The notes below the pieces were generated by a model. It saw only the letters and a program-made list of their open reading frames with translations. It was not told where the DNA came from and ran no database searches. Shown piece by piece: positions 1 to 7,170 of a DNA stretch of 14,488 bases (the stretch's first letter is position 1; each line of letters opens with the position of its first letter). Source of the DNA: an uncultured Bacteroidales bacterium (GTDB lineage: Bacteria; Bacteroidota; Bacteroidia; Bacteroidales; Muribaculaceae); assembly GCA_905210435.1 (NCBI GenBank), contig CAJLWO010000065.1, positions 1 through 14,488 on the forward strand. Reading direction: 5' to 3'. Both the position numbers and the translations under genes were made by a program.

Positions 1-177
1 AACACTTGGCTCCTCGGAGCCGTTAACAAACTCTCAAAAAATAACCGAAGTATTGATATAAGTACTTTTACAAAAATAAGAAAAAACTTTGATAATTCAA
101 TATGTCAGCCTTTAGTGTATGATAACGGGTATTTTATGAAATTGTGGAAGAGAGGTGTAATAATAGCGGAAGAGTGA
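1..177 (+). CDS. 3' end of an unidentified protein (partial, cut by window edge)
   Basis: Reading frame 1 is open from the first base to a TGA at 175-177, giving 58 residues that end in KLWKRGVIIAEE. The other two forward frames hit stops within 60 bases. The stretch is AT-rich compared with most genes in the window, and the peptide is a plausible soluble C-terminus (NTWLLGAVNKLSKNN at the left edge, then basic and polar residues). I do not recognise a family. A 58-codon open frame in AT-rich DNA is unlikely but not impossible by chance, so this is a moderate call. The start and most of the protein lie outside the window. About 100 nt separate its stop from the next promoter, so it is probably not co-transcribed with the outer-membrane protein that follows. 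Confidence 0.5.
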   Translation, partial: NTWLLGAVNKLSKNNRSIDISTFTKIRKNFDNSICQPLVYDNGYFMKLWKRGVIIAEE

Positions 178-492
178 CGTTTATTATGAGGGAGGGATGA
201 GGGAGACGGGTGAGTCTAAGCCTCAGATAAGATTCCGACGCCGTAATGATTTAACTTTGCCTTAACGAAACAAAGGGGCTATATTTGGAATTTTCCGCAG
301 CTGAAAATTGCGGTTACCATGTGTTTGATTATCAGATGCGATAAAGGTGGTAGCCGGGATTTACGTTTGCGGAAATTTTTAAATTTACGGGATGGTGGTG
401 TAACGTTGGGGGGGATGTTTACGTCTTATTGGTAAAAAGGTTCCTTTTAAAAAGTTTCTATCAATCGAAATGAACAAATATTACCAGTCAAG
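178..492 (+). other. Intergenic region and long 5' leader of the outer-membrane protein gene
   Basis: No gene is seen here. The region holds the promoter at 256-287 and, from about 292 to 492, an apparent leader. In the leader, TTTTCCGCA (291-299) can pair locally with TGCGG just after it, or at longer range with TGCGGAAA near 368-375, so two mutually exclusive folds are possible. A G7 tract lies at about 408-414. An ATG at 470 opens an eight-codon reading frame (MNKYYQSR) whose TGA overlaps the 493 ATG as ATGA. I do not recognise a known riboswitch class. Confidence 0.3.
256..287 (+). promoter_or_regulatory. Bacteroidota-type promoter upstream of the outer-membrane protein gene
   Basis: A -33 TTTG at 256-259 is followed after exactly 20 nt by TATATTTG at 280-287, which matches the Bacteroidota -7 consensus TAnnTTTG. 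Transcription would start a few bases downstream, around 292-296, leaving a leader of about 200 nt before the ATG at 493. A second -7-like box (TAACTTTG, 252-259) overlaps the -33 element but has no partner upstream at the right distance. Confidence 0.55.
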
Positions 493-2570
493 ATGAAACA
501 TATGTTATCAGTGGTCGTCGCGTTGCCTTGCGCATTGCTGGCCGGTGCCCAGACGGAAAGCCCGGATTCAATTCCGGTCAAGGAACTTGAGGAGATTGTA
601 GTGGAAGCCCCAAAAGTGATACGCAAGGCGGATATGGAGGTATATCATCCTTCGCAAAGCGCTGTGGAGGCTTCAAAAAACGGATTGCAGCTGCTCGGCA
701 ATCTGATGATACCTACGCTTACGGTGAGCGATGTGCTCGGCACGGTACAGGCTGCCGGAGAGTCGGTGCAGTTGCGCATAAACGGTCGGCCGTCGACCAT
801 AGAGCAGGTGCGTGCGTTGTTGCCGGAAACAATCAAGCGCGTGGAGTGGATTGACAATCCGGGACTGAGATATAACGGGGCAACCTATGTGCTCAATTTC
901 ATCGTCACAAATCCGACGGTGGGCGGCTCGCTCCAGACGCAGGCTCGTCCGGCACTTAACCAGGCGTGGGGCTTTTATATGGCCGACGCCAAATTCAATA
1001 CCGGGCGCTCGCAGTGGCAGGTCGGCGCAAATTACAAGCTGACCAATAAGTTAAAGACACACCGTGACTATGACGAAACGTTCACATATCCCGACGGAAC
1101 ATCGCTGTCACGTCACGAGACATCGCGCGGGGGAGTGCTTGACAACACGTTCGGCAACGCGTGGGCGGCATACAACTACATCAAACCGGATACAACCGTA
1201 TTTATAGCCGAGCTTGGATTCTCTCGCGATTTTGCCAACAAAACCGGCTACAGCGGATTGCTTTCGCTCAGCGACGGTTCGGATGATATACTCCTGTCTG
1301 ATATTCAGGGGTCGAAAGGTTCGACGCCGGCGTTGTCGCTATATCTTCAGCAGAATTTCAGCCGCAACCAGATGCTTATCGTCGACTTCAAAAGTTCGTT
1401 CTATTTCGGAAAATCATATTCAGACTATATAGAGCAAGTTGCCGGAGCATATTCACCTCGAACCGACATACATACCGACATACGCGACCGCAATCAGGCG
1501 TATGCCATCGAGGCCGACTATGTGAAGAACTGGAGCAAGTCGCGTTTTACGGCCGGGGTGTCGTTACTGCCAACCGTAACCGGTCGGAATATATGTCGCT
1601 CGGAGGAGAGATTTTCCATCAGCGTCAGGATAAGGTGTATTTCTTTGCGGAATATTTCCGCCGTTTCGGCAAATGGACCGCTACCGCAGGCATAGGCGCT
1701 CAGTATACCGATTTCCTTTTCAAGGAATCGAACCGGGGAAACCATACGTGGAGCGCACGTCCGCAGGCCACGCTTACATATTCGATTAATCCCAACCATA
1801 ACCTACGGCTCAATTTCACCTCGTGGCAGTCGACACCATCGCTTGCCGAGACCAATGTCGTGCCGCAGCAGCTTGACGGTTTTCAATGGAGAGTCGGCAA
1901 TCCGAACCTCAAGGCTGCCAATTCGTATATGCTGACATTGCGTTACGGGTTCAGTCTGCCGCAGGTAGACGGGTCGTTCGGCATCAGGGCATTTACGTCG
2001 CCAAACGCCATTACCCCGTTGCTGCAGTGGGACGACGAAAAGCTTGTCACTACATACGAAAACAGCCGTGGGCTGCAAAACCTGTCGTTTTTCCTTGCTC
2101 CGCAGATAGAAATCATACCTGACTGGCTCACTGCAAGCGGCTACGTGCAGTTCCGCATGGAACGTATGCGTGGTGTGGGGTATGATATGCGCAACAACGG
2201 CTGGAGCGGCAACGCGAGTGTCCAGCTCTCGCACTGGGGATTTGTTCTGACCGGCCAGTACGTGCGCTCCCAGCGCGATTTATGGGGCGAAAAAATAAGT
2301 TGGGGTGAGGACCTTAATATCATTGATTTGAGTTATAACTGGAAGCAGTGGCAGTTTGGCGCCGGCATAATCATGCCGTTCGGCAAGTATGACCAGGGCT
2401 CGAAGATGATGAGCAAGTGGAATACCAACGAGCAGCATATGCGTCTGGACATGCGTATGCCATACGTCACGGTGAACTACAATGTGCAGTGGGGACGACA
2501 GAAACGCGGAGCGCAGAAACTTGTCGAAGTAAACGCCGATGCCGACCGCTCTACTACGGGAGGAAGGTAA
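493..2570 (+). pseudogene. Outer-membrane beta-barrel / TonB-receptor-like protein, frameshifted
   Basis: Two overlapping frames together encode one outer-membrane protein of about 692 residues. The first part (493 to about 1563) has a signal peptide (MKHMLSVVVALPCALLAGA, cleaved near residue 19) and a plug-like domain at about residues 33-140, with features such as INGRP and ERVEWIDNPGLRYNG-type strand-turn motifs. Alternating aromatic beta strands follow. The second part, one frame back, continues the barrel through NRSEYMSLGGEIF to the stop at 2568-2570. At the junction frame 1 reads GVS and frame 3 reads TANRNRSEYM. Restoring one base, for example TCGTTACT to TCGTTTACT, would give a continuous GVSFTANRNRSEYM. 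This architecture fits the Bacteroidota outer-membrane beta-barrel family (PF14905-like). No N-terminal carboxypeptidase-like or STN domain is seen, and no SusD partner is nearby, so the substrate is unknown. It may be a true pseudogene or a sequencing error in a short T run. Confidence 0.85.
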
Positions 2571-2634
2571 AGAGAGCAATTATAACCACAACGATAATAC
2601 AGACATATAAAGTACAGACAGTTTTTTCATTCAA

Positions 2635-2676
2635 TCACACACGACCCGCGACAGTGATGCCGCGGGTCGTGTGTGA
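2635..2676. repeat. 16-bp perfect inverted repeat (hairpin) after the outer-membrane protein gene
   Basis: Arms at 2635-2650 and 2661-2676 are fully complementary (core CACGACCCGCG / CGCGGGTCGTG) around a 10-nt loop. The rightward transcript has no U tract after the stem. Instead T6 (2622-2627) precedes it and A6 (2678-2683) follows, which could lengthen the stem. It probably ends or protects the upstream mRNA, but it is not a canonical rho-independent terminator. Confidence 0.75.
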
Positions 2677-2698
2677 TAAAAAATGGTTATTTATAACT

Positions 2699-2730
2699 AT
2701 TGCATTCCATTGGGTTAAAGATTACTTTTG
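2699..2730 (+). promoter_or_regulatory. Bacteroidota-type promoter of the acetyltransferase gene
   Basis: TACTTTTG at 2723-2730 matches the TAnnTTTG -7 consensus. ATTG at 2699-2702 sits exactly 20 nt upstream, one base off the -33 TTTG. The expected start near 2737 leaves a leader of about 50 nt before the ATG at 2789. Confidence 0.5.
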
Positions 2731-2788
2731 CAATAGTTCCGAACAGGTACTTATGTGCTTAATTTAGATTTTAATTTTATATTGTTGT

Positions 2789-3370
2789 ATGACAATGACA
2801 GAAAAGGAGAAGATGCTGAAAGGCATGTTATATGATGCCAATTATGATCCGCAATTGATTGAGGAACGGCTTGAGTGCAAGGAGTTGTGCCGGGATTACA
2901 ATGAGCTGCGACCCAAGGATATTGCAGGGCGAAATGCGTTGTTGCGAAAGATACTCGGTGCAGCGGGTGACGGGTTGCTTGTCGAGCAGCCGTTTTACTG
3001 CGATTACGGGTATAATATACGTGTGGGAAAAAATTTTTTTGCCAATTTCAATCTGGTTATACTTGACGAGGCGCCGGTCACGTTCGGCGACAATGTGTTC
3101 GTCGCGCCTAATTGCGGATTTTATACGGCCGGGCATCCGGTTGATGCCCCGGAGCGTAATATCGGGCTTGAATACGCACGGCCTATAACGGTTGGCAACG
3201 ATGTCTGGATCGGCGCGGGAGTCTCGGTGCTTCCCGGAGTCACAATCGGCAGTAACTGTGTGATAGGCGCGGGTAGTGTTGTCTCGAGAGATATTCCGTC
3301 AAACAGTATCGCGGTAGGGAACCCATGCCGTGTAATCAAAACGATAGCTGACGTGAACCAAAAACAATGA
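2789..3370 (+). CDS. Maltose/galactoside-type O-acetyltransferase (hexapeptide repeat family)
   Basis: This 193-residue protein has the two parts of the LacA/Maa family. An N-terminal helical acetyltransferase cap spans about residues 6-60 (EKEKMLKGMLYDA is typical). A left-handed beta-helix follows at about 68-185, built of hexapeptide repeats such as IGAGVSVLPG and IGAGSVVSRD. His116 in the segment YTAGHPVD matches the catalytic histidine of the family. The enzyme is cytoplasmic, usually a trimer, and moves acetyl from acetyl-CoA to a sugar hydroxyl. The exact acceptor (maltose, galactoside or other) cannot be read from sequence. An in-frame ATG at 2795 gives MTEKEKML, which matches relatives better than MTMTEKEKML, so the true start may be two codons later. 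It appears to be monocistronic with its own promoter. Confidence 0.9.
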   Translation: MTMTEKEKMLKGMLYDANYDPQLIEERLECKELCRDYNELRPKDIAGRNALLRKILGAAGDGLLVEQPFYCDYGYNIRVGKNFFANFNLVILDEAPVTFGDNVFVAPNCGFYTAGHPVDAPERNIGLEYARPITVGNDVWIGAGVSVLPGVTIGSNCVIGAGSVVSRDIPSNSIAVGNPCRVIKTIADVNQKQ

Positions 3371-3506
3371 AAGCAATACGTTATCTGGCGTGATGTCCCT
3401 GCTCCGTTAGCCAAAATTCTGAGTTTTGCAACCCCCTCGGTATTTCCGAACAAAAGAGTGTGTCGGGTGTTATATAGGCAAAGTGTAACTATAAAATGTT
3501 TTAGCT

Positions 3507-4097
3507 ATGTCAACATCTGTAAAGGATATTCGCGGCACAAAAACCGAACGCTGCCTTGTGGCGGCATATTTGAGTGAGTCAACAGCCTATACGCGTTATA
3601 CGTTCTATGCACAGCAGGCCGATAAAGAGAATTATTTTCCTATCGGACAGATATTTCGCGAAACGGCTGACAATGAGTTGCGCCATGCAAAAGTGTTTTT
3701 CAAAATGTTGCAGGGTGGCTCGGTAAATGTAGATCTTGATGTGGACTCTGGTGTAATCGGTGATACCGCCACCAATCTTGCCATAGCTTCGGAAGAGGAG
3801 CGGGTAGAGGGAGTTGAACAATATGAGTCATCAGCCAAAATAGCCGATGAGGAGGGATTTCCTGAAATCGCCGAACATTTCCGTGCTATTGCCAAGGTTG
3901 AGGAATCGCATCGTCGCCGCTTTGACATCTACTTAAAGCAAGTGAAGGATGGCACTGTGTGGAAACGAGAAAAACCGATAAAATGGAAATGTCTGGTATG
4001 CGGATACATCTATGAGGGCACTACGCCTCCCGACCCGTGTCCGGCTTGCGACCATCCCTACCAGCACTACATGGCACTTGATGTAGCTCTCGACTGA
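3507..4097 (+). CDS. Rubrerythrin
   Basis: This 196-residue two-domain protein has a ferritin-like diiron helical bundle (about 1-145) and a C-terminal rubredoxin domain (about 158-192). Likely diiron ligands are visible: Glu24, the pair E57-x2-H60 in ETADNELRHAK, E101-x2-E104, and E132-x2-H135. The rubredoxin iron site is Cys162-x2-Cys165 (CLVC) and Cys178-x2-Cys181 (CPAC). Rubrerythrins are cytoplasmic NAD(P)H-linked peroxidases that reduce hydrogen peroxide in anaerobes, with electrons entering through the rubredoxin iron. The order here (bundle then rubredoxin) is the classical one. The gene stands alone, with 136 nt before it in which I could not find a convincing TAnnTTTG box, and a hairpin follows at 4123-4150. 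I see no PerR-type operator that I would defend. Confidence 0.95.
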   Translation: MSTSVKDIRGTKTERCLVAAYLSESTAYTRYTFYAQQADKENYFPIGQIFRETADNELRHAKVFFKMLQGGSVNVDLDVDSGVIGDTATNLAIASEEERVEGVEQYESSAKIADEEGFPEIAEHFRAIAKVEESHRRRFDIYLKQVKDGTVWKREKPIKWKCLVCGYIYEGTTPPDPCPACDHPYQHYMALDVALD

Positions 4098-4122
4098 TTG
4101 GGCGACAATTAAAAGAATACAG

Positions 4123-4150
4123 CGGCGGCATATCAATCGGTAGGCCGCCG
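4123..4150 (+). terminator. Possible terminator of rubrerythrin
   Basis: A perfect 7-bp GC stem, CGGCGGC (4123-4129) and GCCGCCG (4144-4150), encloses a 14-nt loop and is followed by TTTCC. The stem lies 25 nt after the rubrerythrin stop. The U tract is short, so it is a weak intrinsic terminator. Confidence 0.4.
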
Positions 4151-4295
4151 TTTCCATATGGCTCGGTATAACGGGCGATGGCTCCATAAAGAGAAAGCAG
4201 GGGCAAAAAAAAACAAAAACTACACGGATTACTGCACGGATTGCCGTGCAAAAAATAAGCATTTTATACCAAAAAAATGGCATTTTGGGCATAAA

Positions 4296-4335
4296 AAAGA
4301 GATTCAGCTGATTGTGCAATCGGCTGAATCTCTTT
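4296..4335 (-). terminator. Intrinsic terminator of the tRNA-Thr gene
   Basis: Two 18-nt arms, 4296-4313 and 4318-4335 (core AGAGATTCAGC / GCTGAATCTCT), pair with a single imperfect position around a GTGC loop. On the minus strand the stem begins 12 nt after the tRNA 3' end and runs into a T6 tract, the standard form of a rho-independent terminator for that transcript. Confidence 0.8.
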
Positions 4336-4347
4336 GCTTTAGCTTTG

Positions 4348-4420
4348 AGCCGCGAGTGGGACTCGAACCCACGACCTTTTCGTTACGAATGAAATGCTCT
4401 ACCGACTGAGCTATTGCGGC
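4348..4420 (-). tRNA. tRNA-Thr, anticodon CGU
   Basis: The minus strand folds as a 73-nt cloverleaf. The acceptor is GCCGCAA / TCGCGGC, the D stem GCTC / GAGC, the anticodon loop TTCGTAA (anticodon CGU, reading ACG, threonine), and the T stem GTGGG / CCCAC with loop TTCGAGT. CCA is not encoded. Two helix positions are A:C mismatches: 6-67 in the acceptor and 31-39 at the base of the anticodon loop. The rest is canonical. A promoter lies about 105 nt upstream and a strong terminator follows, so it is transcribed singly. I call it functional with mild doubt because of the two mismatches. Confidence 0.9.
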
Positions 4421-4524
4421 TTGTGGATATGTTTAGTTTCTTTTTGCGTTATTGAAGCTGCAGTTGCAGTTGCTTCGTTATTAAATTGAGTGTCTGTTTC
4501 GATTCTTTTTTGCTTTTGCGATTG

Positions 4525-4532
4525 CAAAGATA
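4525..4532 (-). promoter_or_regulatory. -7 box of the tRNA-Thr promoter
   Basis: On the minus strand this reads TATCTTTG, a perfect match to TAnnTTTG. No clear TTTG -33 element is found about 20 nt upstream. The start would fall near 4518, giving a precursor with a 5' leader of about 100 nt before the tRNA at 4420, which RNase P would remove. Confidence 0.5.
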
Positions 4533-4661
4533 GTGGTTTTGGTTGAAATATGGAAGTGTTGAGGCGTTTTTTTTGTGTTGTGGAGGGTAATTTTTTTTGA
4601 TTTTTTATGGTTGGCGGAATTTGTGTTTAATGCAGTTGGGAATTTAGGGTATTGTGTGTTT

Positions 4662-4701
4662 AAAAATCAGGCGCGACAATATTTTGCCACGCCTGATTTT
4701 T
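4662..4701 (-). terminator. Terminator of the GT5-like / DUF4270 operon
   Basis: AAAAATCAGGCG (4662-4673) and CGCCTGATTTTT (4690-4701) form a perfect 12-bp stem with a 16-nt loop. The A run on one side and T run on the other make it able to work in both directions. It lies about 70 nt after the stop of the minus-strand DUF4270 gene, which it most likely serves. Confidence 0.75.
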
Positions 4702-4771
4702 TTGCTATGTTGGTTGGATATGATTCGTCTGCCTATTGTTGGGAGAGCCAGTGGGCGGGCCAGTGGAGTTG

Positions 4772-6157
4772 TCAGTTTACGGACTGGTTGGTGAATGTCA
4801 GTTCCACTTTGGCGTCGTTGAGTCGGAGGGCGGCCATGGCGGGCTGCTGGACGTAGGGCACGATGGATTTGACATAGACTTTGTTGGAGCCTGTATATGG
4901 GTCGTAGACTGTCTCGGCATCGACGGTGACTGGTGTCAGGATAAATGTGAAGTCGTCGGGTGTGAGTGATTCTTCGCGCTGAAGTGCGTCGAGGAGGTAG
5001 CTGCGCAGCGATGAGAAGTCGTAGGTGTCGGTGTCGTCGGAGAATGTGGCGTAGAATGACGTGACTCCGTCGGTGACTTTGCCTTCCTCAAAGAATTTTT
5101 CTTTGTCTTTTTTCAGTACCATCAACAATTGTGACGGTGGACGGATGCCGTAGGTGTTGGAAATATTGGTGGCCGGTATGGAGAGTGTGAGGTTGTTGAC
5201 GACGGCAAGACGTCCTGACTTTTCGCGATAGTAGTCGATGATGTCGAGAAGCGGGAATGTCATTTCCACTTCGAGTCCGGCGGGCGCTATGATGAGCGAC
5301 TGGCCCTGTGCCACGCGGTCATTGAGCTGGGGAGCCATAGCGTATGCTATGTTGTTGTTGGAGAGGACTTCGGGTGTGGCGGAGTAGAAACTTCCCACGT
5401 AGTTATAGGTTGTGTCGCGTCCGGCTGAGTTTTTGGTGTCACGGTGATAGTAGAGCTGGAGCAGGGTAGCACCAATCTGGGTGACACGTCCGGAGCCGTA
5501 GCTGTTGCGCACGTAGATGCCGGGGAAGTGGGCGGCAAAGGCTTCGGGGTTGTTGTATACCTCGGGGTTGGTTTGGTAGAGGTCGTAAAGTTCCACTCCG
5601 AGTTCGCGGGGCAGGTTGACGTAGATGTCGCGGTGGTCGAGCTTTTTGAGTGAGTCGGAGAGTTCGAAGTTGCTGGCGGCATAGATGGCGGAGCCGATAG
5701 GCTGTGCGGGGTCGTAGTAGTCGGCCGGGTCGAAATCGGAGAATATTGGCGCTTTCAGCCCTTTGTCGAGGCGGAAAACTTCAAGTCCCATCGGTATGAC
5801 GGAGTCGCCTACGAAACTGCCCGGTGCGAACATCATCTTCAGTTTGACCGAGTCGATTGCCGCAGCTGATGTCAACGTGGTGTCAAGCTGTGCCACGGGC
5901 ATGAACTGGGTGACGAAATCGGATGCGAAATGCCCGTATTCGTCGGCGTCGATTGATCCGAGAAGGAGCATTGCCGTGCGCGACTGCACTTTGTCGTTTT
6001 CGACGGAGTGGCCGGTGACGGTGAAGTCGTCTTCAATGATGATATTGTTTTCGGACTGGATGAGGGATGATCCGATGCCGTCGGTATCGCCGCAACCGGA
6101 TAAGGTGGCGGCAGCAACAAATGATGCGGCTATGATGGGGAAATGATTTAATCTCAT
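4772..6157 (-). CDS. DUF4270 family lipoprotein
   Basis: This 461-residue protein begins with a lipoprotein signal: a hydrophobic stretch, then lipobox LSGC with Cys22 as the lipidated residue, followed by acidic GDTDG. The mature part resembles the Bacteroidota DUF4270 family, with features such as GSSLI after the lipid anchor, an early LLLGSID..YGHFASDFVTQF segment, and a long beta-rich region ending in NDAKVELTFTNQ. The function of the family is not known to me. It should be an envelope lipoprotein, either inner leaflet or surface-exposed. The start overlaps the stop of the upstream GT5-like gene as ATGA, so the two are translationally coupled, and a terminator follows at 4662-4701. The family call is by recognition of overall pattern, without a search. 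Confidence 0.8.
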   Translation of the reverse strand: MRLNHFPIIAASFVAAATLSGCGDTDGIGSSLIQSENNIIIEDDFTVTGHSVENDKVQSRTAMLLLGSIDADEYGHFASDFVTQFMPVAQLDTTLTSAAAIDSVKLKMMFAPGSFVGDSVIPMGLEVFRLDKGLKAPIFSDFDPADYYDPAQPIGSAIYAASNFELSDSLKKLDHRDIYVNLPRELGVELYDLYQTNPEVYNNPEAFAAHFPGIYVRNSYGSGRVTQIGATLLQLYYHRDTKNSAGRDTTYNYVGSFYSATPEVLSNNNIAYAMAPQLNDRVAQGQSLIIAPAGLEVEMTFPLLDIIDYYREKSGRLAVVNNLTLSIPATNISNTYGIRPPSQLLMVLKKDKEKFFEEGKVTDGVTSFYATFSDDTDTYDFSSLRSYLLDALQREESLTPDDFTFILTPVTVDAETVYDPYTGSNKVYVKSIVPYVQQPAMAALRLNDAKVELTFTNQSVN

Positions 6158-6960
6158 AAGTTGTTGTAGAAATCGAGATAGTTTTGAGCGAGGTTTTCCT
6201 CGTCCTGATATTCCAGGAATGGAATACCGAGGCTTTTCGCATAATCAACAAGCTCGGGATTGACGTCGGGCATGAGCTGGACGATGCCGTCGGCATAACG
6301 CATGGCGAGGCGGTTGAGGGCGAGATAGTCGACCGGGCCGTCGGCGATTTCCGTCAGGCCGTCTTTGTTGAAGCCGTCCATGAGCAGTTTGTCGAGGAAT
6401 CGCGGGTCGAGAGTCCCTTCAAACGGGTCGTTGACGAGGGAATATACGATTTTTGATGAACGGAAAGAGGGGTCGCTTTCGTAAATCTTTTTCAGATAAA
6501 GTGGGGCGAGAGCTGTAATCCATCCGACATTCTGTATGATTGCCGGCTCCCAGCGCAATTTCTTTACGGTCTCGATTACGCCGCGGACATAAAACATTAT
6601 ACGCTCGTCGTTGTCTTCCGGGGTCTGTCGGATTTCTATATCTTTTACGGCATGATGCTGGAAGTAATCATCATTGTCAATGAAATATACCTGCATGCGC
6701 GAGGGCTGCAGGGTCGCCACTTTGATGATGAGCTGGTGGTCGGTATCATCAATTATGATATTCATGCCTGAGAGGCGGATTACTTCGTGGAGCTGGTTGC
6801 GCCGTTCGTTGATATTCCCGTATTTAGGCATGAAAGAGCGCACTTCGTAGCCTTTTTCAAGTATGGTCTGCGGAAGGATGCGTGAGATATCGGCCAATGG
6901 AGACTGAGGGAGATAGGGAGAGATTTCTTGTGCTATGTACAATATTTTATTGTTGTCCAT
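6154..6960 (-). CDS. Half-length GT5 (glycogen/starch synthase-like) protein, probably not a synthase
   Basis: The 268 residues resemble only the N-terminal Rossmann half of GT5 glycogen/starch synthases: KILYIAQEISPYLPQSPLADISRILPQ matches the start of the fold, EVRSFMPKYG the next strand, and WEPAIIQNVGWITALAPLYLK the segment that in synthases reads HxHDW. True synthases are about 480 residues and carry a second nucleotide-sugar domain, which is absent here. The ADP-glucose-binding motif KTGGLAD is replaced by PQSPLAD (residues 18-24), so the key lysine and both glycines are gone. By sequence it should not make glycogen. Such short proteins are often labelled glycogen/starch synthase in Bacteroidota genomes. 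The gene is first in a two-gene unit, with the DUF4270 lipoprotein coupled by ATGA. No signal peptide is visible, so it is likely cytoplasmic. Confidence 0.8.
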   Translation of the reverse strand: MDNNKILYIAQEISPYLPQSPLADISRILPQTILEKGYEVRSFMPKYGNINERRNQLHEVIRLSGMNIIIDDTDHQLIIKVATLQPSRMQVYFIDNDDYFQHHAVKDIEIRQTPEDNDERIMFYVRGVIETVKKLRWEPAIIQNVGWITALAPLYLKKIYESDPSFRSSKIVYSLVNDPFEGTLDPRFLDKLLMDGFNKDGLTEIADGPVDYLALNRLAMRYADGIVQLMPDVNPELVDYAKSLGIPFLEYQDEENLAQNYLDFYNNL

Positions 6961-7006
6961 CTAATATAGCGGTTGATGAATTTTTAATTCAAAAAAAATT
7001 TCAGTG

Positions 7007-7014
7007 CAAATTTA
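7007..7014 (-). promoter_or_regulatory. -7 box for the GT5-like / DUF4270 operon
   Basis: Minus-strand TAAATTTG is a perfect TAnnTTTG match, placing the start near 7000 and leaving a leader of about 40 nt before the ATG at 6960. No TTTG is found at the expected -33 distance. Confidence 0.5.
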
Positions 7015-7162
7015 CGATTTTTTTTTGATATATTTATGATGGGGACGGGTGTTTGTATAATGTTTTAATTAAAAATCGCTAAATAAAGCGCGAAACTCTT
7101 AAAAATCGGTGAACGGTTTAAGTTAATGTATGAATTTGGCGCATATTGTGGGGGATTTTTCG

Positions 7163-7170
7163 TAAATTTG
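7163..7170 (+). promoter_or_regulatory. -7 box for the DsbD-domain protein / dsbD genes
   Basis: TAAATTTG is a perfect TAnnTTTG match and the same octamer as the divergent promoter at 7007-7014. A TTTG at 7135-7138 lies 24 nt upstream, longer than the usual 19-21. The start would be near 7177, about 87 nt before the ATG at 7264. Confidence 0.5.

Larger units (their letters stand above)
4421..4771. other. Intergenic region between the tRNA and the DUF4270 gene
   Basis: About 350 nt of AT-rich DNA without a credible gene. It contains the tRNA leader and -7 box (4525-4532), homopolymer T runs on the plus strand near 4568-4604, and the hairpin at 4662-4701. Open frames crossing its right end on the plus strand are antisense to the DUF4270 gene and have no family resemblance. 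Confidence 0.6.

Noticed and set aside
8..21. GGCTCCTCGGAGCC palindrome as a terminator
   Set aside because: It lies within the open partial reading frame at the left edge, has a very small loop and no following T tract.
4158..4409. 83-codon plus-strand open frame with RVGLEPTTFSL near its end
   Set aside because: The last part is the antisense translation of the tRNA-Thr gene, a well-known false peptide (RVGLEPTTF), and the middle crosses the tRNA terminator hairpin.
5763..6146. 127-codon plus-strand open frame opposite the DUF4270 gene
   Set aside because: Antisense to the lipoprotein's N-terminal region including its signal peptide, and low in credible protein features.
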